DNA of 43,996 nt from a virus, in IMG/VR virus record IMGVR_UViG_3300042400_000887, positions 1 to 43,996 of that record, one strand, 5' to 3'. Below, piece after piece: positions 1 through 8,756 of the stretch. Positions within the stretch are counted from its first letter, which is position 1; each line of letters starts with the position of its first letter. Under the pieces are notes generated by a model, which did no database searches, was not told where the DNA came from, and saw nothing but the letters and a program-made list of their open reading frames with translations. Position numbers and translations under genes: made by a program.

Positions 1-1
1 C

Positions 2-55
2 ATTACTACTGTAGGTGACCCATCAACAGGTAACGTTACAACAACAATTAATTAA
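2..55 (+). CDS. 3' end of an upstream gene (partial)
   Basis: An open frame enters from the left edge and ends at a TAA at 53-55, encoding a tail reading ITTVGDPSTGNVTTTIN. The Thr/Asn/Gly-rich composition fits the C-terminus of a virion protein, and in T4-like phages neck and tail-completion genes precede the terminase. Too little is present to assign it. The 63-bp repeat starts inside its last codons. Confidence 0.35.
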   Translation: MTTVGDPSTGNVTTTIN

Positions 56-114
56 TAAGAGTTACATCAACCGCTAACACAGTTAGCATACCTTAGTTAC
101 AAAGGAAAGTAAAG
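52..114 (+). repeat. 63-bp intergenic repeat, copy 1
   Basis: This 63-bp block recurs at 11940-12002 (one mismatch) and, inverted, at 41648-41710 (two mismatches). It contains the perfect inverted repeat GCTAAC-aca-GTTAGC. Read on the minus strand it holds TTTACT-17-TATGCT, close to this phage's standard promoter. Read on the plus strand a weaker GTTACA-17-TAGCAT is present. It ends in a purine-rich, SD-like run seven bases before the gene at 122. All three copies sit in the same orientation relative to the next gene start, so a promoter/operator/leader role is likely. Confidence 0.85.
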
Positions 115-121
115 TTTTTGT

Positions 122-325
122 ATGAAAAAATATAAAGAAATGATGGTTGAAGTGTTAGGCACTATCAGCAAAGCCAATGAATACCTAGATAAGAATTCAG
201 AATCGCGTAAAAAAGCAATTGAGAAAGGTCAGCACGATCTTGCCAGAAAACGAATCGAAGGTGCGCATAAAGCGATCGATAGACTGAATGCTAACATTGA
301 TCGCGAACGAGCAAGAATGAAATAA
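122..325 (+). CDS. Small charged helical protein, unknown
   Basis: A 67-residue protein, very rich in Lys, Arg and Glu and predicted almost wholly helical, with heptad-like spacing in its second half. It sits directly upstream of the large terminase, with one base between its stop and the terminase ATG, so the two are probably translated together. Its position is that of small terminase gp16, but it is far shorter than T4 gp16 (about 164 residues) and no gp16 motif is visible. I leave it as unknown. It is preceded by copy 1 of the 63-bp repeat. Confidence 0.7.
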   Translation: MKKYKEMMVEVLGTISKANEYLDKNSESRKKAIEKGQHDLARKRIEGAHKAIDRLNANIDRERARMK

Positions 326-326
326 A

Positions 327-1928
327 ATGTCTTCTTTTTATAATAATAATCCTTTATTGAAATCTGTCGGGCAAATAATACCATTTACCCAAGATAACGT
401 AACGGAATATATTAAATGTAAACAATGCCCAATTTATTTTATAGAAAATTATGGAAAAGTGATATCGTTGGACTATGGTTTAGTTCCTTTTAAATTGCAC
501 GATTATCAAAAGAAATTAATAACGGCATATAAAGAGGAAAGTCGTATAATTGCCCTAATTGGGAGACAAATGGGCAAAACGGTTAGTTCTGCAGCATTTA
601 TATTATGGTATTCATTATTTTATTCAAATAAAACTGTTGCTATACTTGCTAATAAATCGTCTGCGGCGAGAGAAGTGTTATCGCGTTACCAATACATGTA
701 CGAGAATTTACCATTATGGTTACAACAAGGCGTTAAAACTTGGAATAAAGGCGACGTAGAATTAGAAAATGGTTCTAAGGTATTCACTGCTGCAACCACC
801 GGAAGCGGTATCCGAGGAAAATCTGTTAATCTTTTGTACGTCGATGAAACCGCTGCAATTCCTAATACAGTCGCTGAAGATTTTTTTACTGCCACGTACC
901 CCGTTATTTCTGCGGGTAAAACAACGAAGGTTATATTAACTTCAACGCCGATTGGTTATAACCATTTTCATACGTTTTGGAGCGAAGCAGAAAAAGGAAT
1001 TAATGGATTTAAACCCATAAGAGCAGAATATTGGGAACACCCCGATAGAGATGAAGAATGGGCAGAAAAACAAAGGGAATTGTTAGGGGACGTTAAATTT
1101 TCACAGGAAGTGTTATGTTCGTTCATCGGCAGTAGTTATACGTTAATTCCAGGTGACAAACTAGCAAAGCTATCATCAAATAATCCAATCATCATAAATC
1201 CAGACGGTTTAGACATATTTGAAAGACCAGATAAAACCAGAAATTATTGTCTAACCGTCGATGTAGCAAAAGGTGTTGGCGGTGATTATTCCACTATACA
1301 AGTGATTGATGTTACGGAATTACCTTATAAACAAGTCGCTAAATATAGAAATAATAAAATCGCGCCATTATTATTTCCGAGCGTTATCTATAAGATTGCC
1401 AAAGATTACAATGACGCTCATGTATTAATCGAGATTAATGTGTCAGAACAAGTTAGTCATATTCTTCATTATGAATTTGAATATGAGAATATGTTGCTAG
1501 TCAATAAAACTCAGAAAGGATTAAATAAAGGTCAAATTGTCGGTGGCGGATTTGGCACTAAACCGCAACTTGGCGTTAATACTGACAAGAAAGTAAAACG
1601 GATTGGTTGTTCAAATTTAAAATCATTGATTTGTGAGAATAAATTATTAATACAGGATTCAGATACCATTGCTGAATTATCAACTTTTATTGAAAAGAAA
1701 GATTCGTTTGAAGCAGATGATGGCTATCATGATGATTTAGTAATGGGTTTGGTTATATTTGCTTGGTTGACTACTCAGCAATATTTCAAAGAAATGAATA
1801 ATGTCAATCTCAGAAAGATTATGTATGAAAATCAGATGAAATCGATCGAAGAAGATTTAACGCCTTTTGGTTTTTATAATGACGGTCAATATGAACAGAC
1901 TGGTCCAGTTATGATGATGAATTTCTGA
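327..1928 (+). CDS. 17: Large terminase subunit (gp17-like)
   Basis: DNA-packaging motor ATPase and headful nuclease that docks on the portal and pumps DNA into the prohead. The N-terminal ATPase has a Walker A-type GRQMGKT (residues 79-85), a Walker B LLYVDE ending in D173-E174, and a coupling motif TSTP (205-208). The C-terminal RNase H-like nuclease shows acidic residues in LTVDVAKG (D312), LIEI (E369) and YHDDLV (D469/D470). The length of 533 residues is shorter than T4 gp17 (610) but usual for related environmental T4-like phages. No intein or intron interrupts it. It is followed by an AT-rich gap carrying a late promoter for the sheath gene. Confidence 0.97.
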   Translation: MSSFYNNNPLLKSVGQIIPFTQDNVTEYIKCKQCPIYFIENYGKVISLDYGLVPFKLHDYQKKLITAYKEESRIIALIGRQMGKTVSSAAFILWYSLFYSNKTVAILANKSSAAREVLSRYQYMYENLPLWLQQGVKTWNKGDVELENGSKVFTAATTGSGIRGKSVNLLYVDETAAIPNTVAEDFFTATYPVISAGKTTKVILTSTPIGYNHFHTFWSEAEKGINGFKPIRAEYWEHPDRDEEWAEKQRELLGDVKFSQEVLCSFIGSSYTLIPGDKLAKLSSNNPIIINPDGLDIFERPDKTRNYCLTVDVAKGVGGDYSTIQVIDVTELPYKQVAKYRNNKIAPLLFPSVIYKIAKDYNDAHVLIEINVSEQVSHILHYEFEYENMLLVNKTQKGLNKGQIVGGGFGTKPQLGVNTDKKVKRIGCSNLKSLICENKLLIQDSDTIAELSTFIEKKDSFEADDGYHDDLVMGLVIFAWLTTQQYFKEMNNVNLRKIMYENQMKSIEEDLTPFGFYNDGQYEQTGPVMMMNF

Positions 1929-1940
1929 AAAACAAAAAAT

Positions 1941-1948
1941 AATAAATA
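1941..1948 (+). promoter_or_regulatory. Late promoter core AATAAATA
   Basis: AATAAATA differs by one base from the T4 late consensus TATAAATA recognised by gp55, which this phage encodes at 13972. It lies 61 bp before the tail sheath start, further than at most sites in this window. Confidence 0.5.
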
Positions 1949-2009
1949 CTATAATTGGATAATAAATGTCCAAGTGAACATGAATATCATTAACTAGGAG
2001 TAAATTAAT

Positions 2010-3695
2010 ATGGCAGTTCAATTATCGCCAGGTGTACAAGTTAAAGAATCTGATTTAACATCAGTTGTACCAGCAGTATCAGCATCTAATGGTGCATTTG
2101 CAGGTACGTTTCAATGGGGTCCAGTTTTAGAACCAACTTTAGTTTCTAACGAAAATGAATTGGTTAAACAATTTGGTAAACCTAAGCAAGACAATTTTCA
2201 ATCATTTTTTACCGCTGCAAACTTCTTGGCGTATGCTACCAATTTATTGGTGACTCGCGCTGATGTTGCGGGTTTGAAAAATGCGGTATCATCTGGCACT
2301 GCAATTAAAATCAAAAATACTGATGATTATGAAACTAACTATGCCAATGGCGGCGCGGATGTTGGTGAATTTGCCGCGAAATATCCAGGTGCATTGGGTA
2401 ACTCGTTAAAAGTTTCAATGGCTGACGGTGCTACTTATTCTACATGGGATTATAAAGCAGAATTCTCTTCAGCGCCAAGTACATCTGAATACGTTGCAAA
2501 TCAAAATGGTCAACTTGACGAATTGCACATTATCGTAATCGATGAAGATGGTTTGTGGACTGGCACACAAGGCGCTATCCTTGAAAAATTTGCATTTGTA
2601 TCTAAAGCAAATGACGCTAAATCGTTCGATGGTACAAGCAGTTATTATATCAATGTAATCAACTCGCGTTCTAAATACATTTGGTGGACTGATCACCCAA
2701 CTGCATTGACCGTTGGCGGTGACGCTTGGGGTACTGCTGCACATAATGTATTATTCAAAGAATTAACAGCGGCTGTTACTCGTTCATTATCTGGCGGCGT
2801 TGATGATTATACTGCAACCGATGGTGAATTACTAGACGCATGGGTATTGTATGCTGATGATACTTTGTACGATATTGGTTTATTACCAATTGGTAAAGCA
2901 TCTGCTTCATTAGCTTCAAGCATTATTGCTGATGTTATTGAAATGCGCACCGATGTAATTGCATTCATTTCGCCGGAAGATATTACATCGGGCGAACCAA
3001 TTATTGGTACAGGTAAAGCATCGGATGTAAATGCATACAGAAATCAATTACCAAGCACCTCTTATGGTTTCTTGGATTCTGGCTACAAATACCAATATGA
3101 CCGTTATAACGACAAATATCGTTGGATTCCATTAAACGGTGATATTGCTGGCTTATGTGCCCGTACCGATGCAACTAATGATGCATGGTGGTCACCTGCT
3201 GGTTTAAACCGCGGACAAATCAAAAATGTTGTTAAATTAGCATACAACCCAAATAAAGCAGATCGTGATGCATTGTATTCAAATGGCGTAAATCCAGTTG
3301 TAACATTCCCAGGTCAAGGCACTGTATTGTATGGCGATAAAACTTTATTGTCAAAACCGTCTGCATTCGACCGTATCAATGTTCGTAGATTGTTTATTGT
3401 ATTAGAAAAAGCGATTGCAAAAGCATCAAGATATCAATTGTTTGAATTCAATGATTCATTCACACAAGCACAATTTAGAAGTTTGGTTGAACCATTCTTG
3501 AGAGATGTACAAGGTCGTAGAGGTATTACTGCATTTAAAGTTGTTTGTGATTCTACTAACAACACTGCAGAAATTGTTAATACTAATCAATTTGTTGGTG
3601 ATATTTTTATCCAACCGAATTATAGCATTAACTATATAACACTAAACTTTATTGCGTCTAAACAAGGCGTTGCATTTACTACAACTGGTGCTTAA
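2010..3695 (+). CDS. 18: Tail sheath protein (gp18-like)
   Basis: Contractile sheath subunit that assembles around the tail tube and drives DNA delivery. The 561-residue protein begins with the diagnostic sheath N-terminus (SPGVQVKESDLT, then GAFAGTFQWGPV at about residues 28-39). It ends with the conserved C-terminal sheath domain, including SINYITLNFIASKQGVAF, which links neighbouring subunits. T4 gp18 is 659 residues, so the variable surface domains are smaller here. The ATG at 2010 follows an AGGAG ribosome site. A hairpin terminator at 3704-3723 closes the unit. Confidence 0.96.
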   Translation: MAVQLSPGVQVKESDLTSVVPAVSASNGAFAGTFQWGPVLEPTLVSNENELVKQFGKPKQDNFQSFFTAANFLAYATNLLVTRADVAGLKNAVSSGTAIKIKNTDDYETNYANGGADVGEFAAKYPGALGNSLKVSMADGATYSTWDYKAEFSSAPSTSEYVANQNGQLDELHIIVIDEDGLWTGTQGAILEKFAFVSKANDAKSFDGTSSYYINVINSRSKYIWWTDHPTALTVGGDAWGTAAHNVLFKELTAAVTRSLSGGVDDYTATDGELLDAWVLYADDTLYDIGLLPIGKASASLASSIIADVIEMRTDVIAFISPEDITSGEPIIGTGKASDVNAYRNQLPSTSYGFLDSGYKYQYDRYNDKYRWIPLNGDIAGLCARTDATNDAWWSPAGLNRGQIKNVVKLAYNPNKADRDALYSNGVNPVVTFPGQGTVLYGDKTLLSKPSAFDRINVRRLFIVLEKAIAKASRYQLFEFNDSFTQAQFRSLVEPFLRDVQGRRGITAFKVVCDSTNNTAEIVNTNQFVGDIFIQPNYSINYITLNFIASKQGVAFTTTGA

Positions 3696-3703
3696 TTGAT
3701 ATT

Positions 3704-3729
3704 GGGGAGTGAAATATCTCCCCATTTTC
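3704..3729 (+). terminator. Hairpin terminator, repeated GGGGAG type (copy 1)
   Basis: A 6-bp stem GGGGAG/CTCCCC with loop TGAAATAT, followed by ATTTTC. The same 20-mer recurs at 30228 and 35540, with a variant at 31387. The weak T-run here suggests partial termination between sheath and tube genes. Confidence 0.75.
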
Positions 3730-3733
3730 AAAC

Positions 3734-3741
3734 GATAAATA
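3734..3741 (+). promoter_or_regulatory. Late promoter core GATAAATA
   Basis: This matches seven of eight bases of the T4 late consensus and ends 29 bp before the tail tube ATG. The same spacing is seen before the scaffold gene, the 10940 gene and the 15669 gene. Confidence 0.65.
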
Positions 3742-3770
3742 ATAAAGAATATTAAAGGAGTAACAAATAA

Positions 3771-4439
3771 ATGGCTTCAATTACCGATTTTAAAAATCGC
3801 TTATCTGGCGGTGGTGCTAGAGCGAATCAGTTCAGAGTAATGCTGAACTTCCCACAATGGGTGCCACTGGCTATGCCGGCAGGCGATGATGCTCAGTTTT
3901 TATGCAAATCATCTTCATTGCCTGGATCATTCATTTCTGATATCCCAGTGCAATATCGCGGTAGAGAATTGCACGTTGCTGGCGAACGTTCATTCCAACC
4001 TTGGACATTGACTTTCTATAATGATACTAATTTCCATATCAGAAGCGCGTTTGAACAATGGCAAGCAGGTATTCAGTCTTACACCAATACTTCGGGTGCC
4101 ACTAATCCGCGTTCATATCAAGTACAGATGACAGTCTATCAATTAGACAGAAATGGCGCAGCTATTAAAACTTACCAATTTGTAAATGTATTCCCAACTG
4201 TTGTTGGTGCAATTCAATTGGATTATGACGCGGCAAATCAAATTGAAACATTTGATGTTGAATTTACTTACGACTATTTCATGACTAGCGCGGGTATTGG
4301 CGGCGCTGCAACTGACCTAGATTCGGTTGGTATTCAAGGAGCAATAAATATCGGCACTGACTTGTCAACTGGTAGCGTGGCATTTGGTGCCAGCGTTGGT
4401 GGAATTGGCGTAACTGCTGGCGGCACATTCGGTTTCTAA
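3771..4439 (+). CDS. 19: Tail tube protein (gp19-like)
   Basis: Subunit of the inner tail tube through which DNA passes. The 222-residue protein carries the family N-terminus ITDFKNRLSGGGARANQFRV, and its order after sheath and before portal is the fixed T4 arrangement. The C-terminus is a Gly/Ala/Ser-rich extension (from about residue 175) beyond the core beta barrel, making it longer than T4 gp19 (163). ATG 3771 follows AAAGGAG. Expression is probably late, from GATAAATA at 3734. Confidence 0.93.
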   Translation: MASITDFKNRLSGGGARANQFRVMLNFPQWVPLAMPAGDDAQFLCKSSSLPGSFISDIPVQYRGRELHVAGERSFQPWTLTFYNDTNFHIRSAFEQWQAGIQSYTNTSGATNPRSYQVQMTVYQLDRNGAAIKTYQFVNVFPTVVGAIQLDYDAANQIETFDVEFTYDYFMTSAGIGGAATDLDSVGIQGAINIGTDLSTGSVAFGASVGGIGVTAGGTFGF

Positions 4440-4455
4440 TTATTTGAGATAAATT

Positions 4456-5940
4456 ATGCAATTATTTGGTTTGACATTAGGTAAATCTAAAAAAGTAGAA
4501 AAACAAAATCCGCTAAGTGTAGTACCACCTAGCACGGAAGATGGCTCTACGGTAATTACTTCGGCACCAGGTGCGGCTAATTACTATGGTCTTGTTCTTG
4601 ATATGGATAGTATCATTAAGAACGAGAATGACCTAATTCGTCGATACAGAGAAATTGCACAATACTCAGATTGCGATGCTGCTATTACCGACATTGTCAA
4701 CGAAGCAATTGTAACGGATGATGATAAATCAATCGAAATTAAACTTGATGATTTAAGAGCATCTGATTCAATTAAAGCAAAAATAGAAGATGAATTTGGC
4801 GAAGTATTACGTCTATTCGACTTTGAAGAGTTTGGCCCAGACATCTTCCGTCAGTGGTATATTGACGGAAGAGTTTATTATCAAGTATTAATTGATCCAA
4901 ATAATATTAAAAATGGTATTGTCGAATTAAGAAAAGTTGATCCAAGAAAAATCAGAAAGATTAAAAATGTAACCAAACAACGTAATGATAAAGGCGTTGA
5001 AGTGGTTATTGGTATTGAAGAATACTATCTTTATAATGATAAAGGAATCAGCGAACAAACTACGCAAGGCGTGAAAATGACGCTGGATTCTGTCATCTAT
5101 TGTCCATCTGGATTAATAGACCCAAATTCAGGTATGACGCTTGGTAATTTACATAAAGCAGTCAAACCAACCAATCAATTAAAAATGATCGAAGACGCGG
5201 TTGTTATTTACCGTATCTCAAGAGCACCAGAACGCAGAGTATTCTACATCGACGTTGGTAACTTACCTAAGTTAAAAGCAGAGCAATACGTCAATGATAT
5301 TATGAATAAGTTTCGTAATAAAATTGTCTATGATGCTACAACAGGTGAAGTTCGGGATGATCGTCGCCATCTAAGTATGATGGAGGATTTTTGGATGCCT
5401 CGTCGCGAAGGCGGTAAAGGCACAGAAATTACCACGCTTCCTGGCGGACAAACGCTGGGTCAGATAGAAGATGTGCAATACTTCCAAAACAAATTATATC
5501 AAGCATTGAATGTACCATTAGGCAGACTTCAACCGCAACAGGGATTTAGTTTAGGTCGTTCAACAGAGATTACGAGAGAAGAAGTAAAGTTTAATAAATT
5601 CATCACCCGATTGCGTAAAAAATTCGCCAATCTATTATCGGATGCGTTGAAGATACAATTAGTTGCTAAAGGTATTATCCGCGAAGATGAATGGTCAGAG
5701 ATTAAACAATTTATTCAATTTGACTTTCAGAAGGATAATTATTTTTCTGAATTAAAAGAAGCAGAAGTATTAATGAACCGCGTTCAGATGCTTCAACAGA
5801 TTACTCCCTATGTTGGGCAGTATTACAGTTTTGAGTGGATTCGCAAAAATGTATTAATGATGAGCGATGATGATATTAAATTAATTGCTCAACAAAATCA
5901 AGCTGAACCACCCATTTCACCTGAAGAACAAGGACAATAA
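4456..5940 (+). CDS. 20: Portal protein (gp20-like)
   Basis: Dodecameric portal that nucleates prohead assembly, docks the terminase and joins head to neck. At 494 residues it is close to T4 gp20 (524). The most diagnostic stretch is around residues 350-380 (LNVPLGRLQPQQGFSLGRST, then EITREEVKFNKFI), followed by the helical clip/crown region. The N-terminal wing contains the usual RYREIA motif preceding conserved Asp-rich helices. It starts 16 bp after the tube gene, and the prohead-core gene follows three bases after its stop. Confidence 0.96.
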   Translation: MQLFGLTLGKSKKVEKQNPLSVVPPSTEDGSTVITSAPGAANYYGLVLDMDSIIKNENDLIRRYREIAQYSDCDAAITDIVNEAIVTDDDKSIEIKLDDLRASDSIKAKIEDEFGEVLRLFDFEEFGPDIFRQWYIDGRVYYQVLIDPNNIKNGIVELRKVDPRKIRKIKNVTKQRNDKGVEVVIGIEEYYLYNDKGISEQTTQGVKMTLDSVIYCPSGLIDPNSGMTLGNLHKAVKPTNQLKMIEDAVVIYRISRAPERRVFYIDVGNLPKLKAEQYVNDIMNKFRNKIVYDATTGEVRDDRRHLSMMEDFWMPRREGGKGTEITTLPGGQTLGQIEDVQYFQNKLYQALNVPLGRLQPQQGFSLGRSTEITREEVKFNKFITRLRKKFANLLSDALKIQLVAKGIIREDEWSEIKQFIQFDFQKDNYFSELKEAEVLMNRVQMLQQITPYVGQYYSFEWIRKNVLMMSDDDIKLIAQQNQAEPPISPEEQGQ

Positions 5941-5943
5941 ACA

Positions 5944-6141
5944 ATGTTAAAAGAAAATATCGAGAATTTAATTAATGCAATTGCTGGCGGTGATACCATC
6001 GAAATTGAAAATAATTTCAATACTGTCATGGCACATAAAATTGCAGACAAATTGGAGTCTATGAGAGCGGATGTTGCTCAAGGTATGTTTACTGGTAGCC
6101 GAGTAGTTGAAGAATCAGTCGAACCAGAAGTTGAAGAATAA
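5944..6141 (+). CDS. 67: Prohead core protein (gp67-like)
   Basis: A 65-residue helical protein with an acidic tail (EESVEPEVEE). In T4-like phages the small acidic internal core protein gp67 lies exactly here, between portal and protease, and helps scaffold the prohead. The pattern FNTVMAHKIADKLESMR is typical of phage prohead-core and precursor proteins. The assignment rests on position and composition more than on detailed similarity. Its stop overlaps the next start as TAATG, indicating translational coupling. Confidence 0.6.
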   Translation: MLKENIENLINAIAGGDTIEIENNFNTVMAHKIADKLESMRADVAQGMFTGSRVVEESVEPEVEE

Positions 6142-6698
6142 TGAATTATTCACAGTTTTCTAAAAAGTTAAATACTACCTTAACAGGAATGGATATTCGC
6201 GAGTCTATCCATTTCTATGGGTCTGTCATTCAATGCGCCAACGACAGCATTTTAATTGACAATGCGAAAACTGATTATACATCAATATCAGAAGCAAAAC
6301 AACATTTAAAATATCAAGAACAAACAAAAACTATTATCAAAGATTTACAAGAACAAGTTTACCAAGATAATAAACAAAAAATTGCTGATATTATCAATGA
6401 AGAACATAACATAAAAGTTACTAATAACATCATTGATTCTTATATTAAACTTGCTTCTGATAAAACGTTCTCAATTGACCCAGTAGTGCATCAAATCAGA
6501 GAAATGAATAAGCTAGACACTATTGTCAATGGTAAAATTCATTATATTCTTGAAGATAATTCAGTTGTTGCTATCAATTCTGAAACTCAAAAATTAATAA
6601 ATAATATAGCAAATAATAATTTAAAAGTCGTTGATTATATGAAAGAAAGTTCGGATAACTTTCTAAACATAATCAATGTCATATTACAGGAACAATAA
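6141..6698 (+). CDS. Unknown head-region protein (gp68 position)
   Basis: A 185-residue, Ile/Asn/Lys-rich, mainly helical protein with no motif I recognise. It occupies the slot of T4 gp68, a minor prohead core protein of 141 residues, but I cannot confirm homology. It is coupled to the previous gene by TAATG at 6139-6143. Given its location in the head operon, a minor core or scaffold role is the simplest guess. Confidence 0.7.
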   Translation: MNYSQFSKKLNTTLTGMDIRESIHFYGSVIQCANDSILIDNAKTDYTSISEAKQHLKYQEQTKTIIKDLQEQVYQDNKQKIADIINEEHNIKVTNNIIDSYIKLASDKTFSIDPVVHQIREMNKLDTIVNGKIHYILEDNSVVAINSETQKLINNIANNNLKVVDYMKESSDNFLNIINVILQEQ

Positions 6699-6699
6699 A

Positions 6700-7152
6700 A
6701 TGGCAGCATTATTAAAAGCGGTCCAATTAGTAACGGATTCAGAAGCAATCGTAAAGATTTCAGGAAACGACACTGCGCCGGCAATTATCGATATTAAAAC
6801 AGACATTCTCGCCGCTAATCAAATCGTATATCCAGTGGGCGGTAATGTTGTCGCAAATATCATTGGGTTTCAATGGGCAGGCGAACCAGGTGCTATCTAC
6901 AAAATTGATAGAAATGGTGTAAGAGTTGCGTCTTTACTTGCCGATAATGGCAACTTCATGGATTTTGTTGAATTATTCCCATCAGAACCTACTGAAAATG
7001 GTAGCAATATTTCAGTCACTATCGTCGATAAAGATGGCGCGGCAGTACAAGGCGAAGTCTGGATTCGTATTAGAAAAGTATCTGGCTATGCATCTAAAAC
7101 TGAAACTGCTGTTTATAGTGTCTACGATGATTTAACACAAGTGGGTAGTTAA
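6700..7152 (+). CDS. Unknown beta-rich probable virion protein
   Basis: A 150-residue protein starting at ATG 6700, preceded by ACAGGAAC. An in-frame ATG at 6676 would overlap the previous gene by 23 bases and lacks a ribosome site. The sequence alternates hydrophobic and polar residues with many Gly and Val, as in beta-sandwich capsid decoration or neck-type proteins. It ends in a regular strand pattern (VWIRIRKVSGYASKTETAVY). It lies between prohead core and protease genes, so a structural role is likely, but the family is not recognised. Confidence 0.7.
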   Translation: MAALLKAVQLVTDSEAIVKISGNDTAPAIIDIKTDILAANQIVYPVGGNVVANIIGFQWAGEPGAIYKIDRNGVRVASLLADNGNFMDFVELFPSEPTENGSNISVTIVDKDGAAVQGEVWIRIRKVSGYASKTETAVYSVYDDLTQVGS

Positions 7153-7165
7153 AGGGATTTAACAG

Positions 7166-7816
7166 ATGAAACTAATACAGGAATTAAACGAATCGGTTCA
7201 ACTGATTGTTGAAGAAAAACTTGGGAAAGAAAAGCAATATTATATAGAAGGAATATTCCTCCAGTCCAATATTAAAAATAGAAACGGGAGAATGTATCCA
7301 GAATCAATAATGGATAAAGAAGTCAACCGTTATATTAAAGAAAAGGTAAATACTAATTCTGCATACGGGGAAATGACGCATCCCGAAACGCCGCATGTTG
7401 ATCTTAAAAATGTTTCTCATTTGATCACCTCATTGAAAAAAGACGGCACTAATTGGATCGGTAAAGCAAAAATTCTTGAAACACCAATGGGTAGAATTGC
7501 TGAAGGTATTTTGAAAGGTGGCGGTAGATTGGGGGTTTCTAGTCGCGCACTCGGTTCTCTAAAAATGAATAATGAAGGTGTTAATATAGTTCAAAGCGAT
7601 TTCCTTTTGAGCACGGCGGCAGATATTGTTGGAGATCCAAGTGCCCCCGACGCATTTGTCAACGGCATCATGGAATCTGCCGAATGGATTTATCAAGATG
7701 GAAAATTCGAGAGAATTGCCGATGAAGCAAAAAGAACAATTAGAAAAGCATCATCGATGAATTTAGAAGAACAGAAAGCAATCGCTTTTGCAAACTTTTT
7801 ACGCAGTATTAAGTAA
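7166..7816 (+). CDS. 21: Prohead core protease (gp21-like)
   Basis: Serine protease that matures the prohead by cleaving scaffold and capsid precursors, related to herpesvirus assemblins. The 216-residue protein shows the catalytic His in GEMTHPETPHVDL (H72) and the catalytic Ser in LGVSSRALGS (S125/S126). A conserved NRNGRMYP motif lies at residues 38-45. T4 gp21 is 212 residues. It is placed directly before the scaffold and major capsid genes, its substrates. Confidence 0.95.
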   Translation: MKLIQELNESVQLIVEEKLGKEKQYYIEGIFLQSNIKNRNGRMYPESIMDKEVNRYIKEKVNTNSAYGEMTHPETPHVDLKNVSHLITSLKKDGTNWIGKAKILETPMGRIAEGILKGGGRLGVSSRALGSLKMNNEGVNIVQSDFLLSTAADIVGDPSAPDAFVNGIMESAEWIYQDGKFERIADEAKRTIRKASSMNLEEQKAIAFANFLRSIK

Positions 7817-7826
7817 AAATAATTTT

Positions 7827-7834
7827 AATAAATA
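7827..7834 (+). promoter_or_regulatory. Late promoter core AATAAATA
   Basis: Late-type core ending 27 bp before the scaffold start, in an AT-only gap between the protease and scaffold genes. Probably drives scaffold plus major capsid. Confidence 0.6.
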
Positions 7835-7861
7835 AAATATATTAATTAAGAGGTTATATAA

Positions 7862-8743
7862 ATGAGCATTGACAAAAAAATTGCCGAGATCGTGGAAGAA
7901 TCCAAATTGGCAGGATTAATTGTAGAGAATGAAGAAGCAGTGGAAGAAGTTGTTGAAGACGAAATCCCTGTTGAAGAAGTTGCGGTTGTCGAAGAATCAT
8001 TAAAAGTAGATGTTTCTGCTGATGTTGATGCTTTGATGAACGGCGAATCATTATCAGAAGAATTTAGAACTAAAGCAGCGACCATTTTCGAAAGTGCCGT
8101 TGTCGTGCGCGTTAAAGAAGAAGTTGCGCGTTTAGAAGAAGAATTTGATGTAAAACTTGCAGAGCAAGTTGAATCAATTACAGAGGGTCTTGTTGAAAAA
8201 GTTGATGGATACCTCGACTATGTTGTCGAGCAGTGGATTAGTGAGAATGAAATCGCCCTTGAACATGGTATCAAAACTGACATTATGGAATCTTTCATTT
8301 CTGGTATGAAAGGACTTTTCCAAGAACATTATATTGAAGTTCCTGAAGAAAAGTATGACGTACTAGGCGAAATGGAAGCAAAAATTGACAGTCTTGAAGC
8401 TAAACTTGACGAACAAGTTTCTAAAAATATTGATTTGAAAAAATCATTACAAGAAGCTACTCGTAAAGAAATCGTTGGTATGGTCAGCGAAGGTTTGACC
8501 GCGACTGAAGTTGAGAAATTCTCAGGTTTAGTTGAAGAATTGGTATTTGAAAGCGAAGAAGCATTCAAAACTAAAGTACAAACCATCCGTGAAAGTTATT
8601 TCACTGGTAAACCGCAACAAAGCACTATTCATTCAGTAGTAACTGATTCTCCAGTTGAATTGAATGAATCAAAAGGTTCTGTATCTGCAGATCCTTCTAT
8701 TGCCGCATATTTAAATGCAATTAAACAACTTGACTCAAAATAA
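7862..8743 (+). CDS. 22: Prohead scaffold protein (gp22-like)
   Basis: Internal scaffolding protein around which the capsid forms. It is later degraded by the gp21 protease. The 293-residue product is strongly acidic, with Glu/Val repeats near residues 15-45, and forms long coiled coils, for example from about residue 160 to 200 (AKIDSLEAKLDEQVSKNIDL). T4 gp22 is 269 residues. It ends in a hydrophobic tail PSIAAYLNAIKQLDSK, like other gp22 C-termini. ATG 7862 follows AAGAGG. The position immediately upstream of the major capsid gene is diagnostic. Confidence 0.9.
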   Translation: MSIDKKIAEIVEESKLAGLIVENEEAVEEVVEDEIPVEEVAVVEESLKVDVSADVDALMNGESLSEEFRTKAATIFESAVVVRVKEEVARLEEEFDVKLAEQVESITEGLVEKVDGYLDYVVEQWISENEIALEHGIKTDIMESFISGMKGLFQEHYIEVPEEKYDVLGEMEAKIDSLEAKLDEQVSKNIDLKKSLQEATRKEIVGMVSEGLTATEVEKFSGLVEELVFESEEAFKTKVQTIRESYFTGKPQQSTIHSVVTDSPVELNESKGSVSADPSIAAYLNAIKQLDSK

Positions 8744-8756
8744 AAAGGAAATAAAA

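Noticed and set aside
52-114. 63-bp repeat as attachment site or insertion-sequence end
   Set aside because: No integrase or transposase is present, copies are not paired around an element of constant size, and all keep one orientation to the next gene start.
122-325. Small terminase gp16
   Set aside because: Correct position, but at 67 residues it is too short and lacks a recognisable gp16 core, so left unassigned.
7846-8085. Ser/Thr-rich antisense frames opposite the scaffold gene (also 8329-8586)
   Set aside because: They mirror the Glu/Val-rich gp22 codons, have no ribosome site, and lie wholly inside a well-supported gene.
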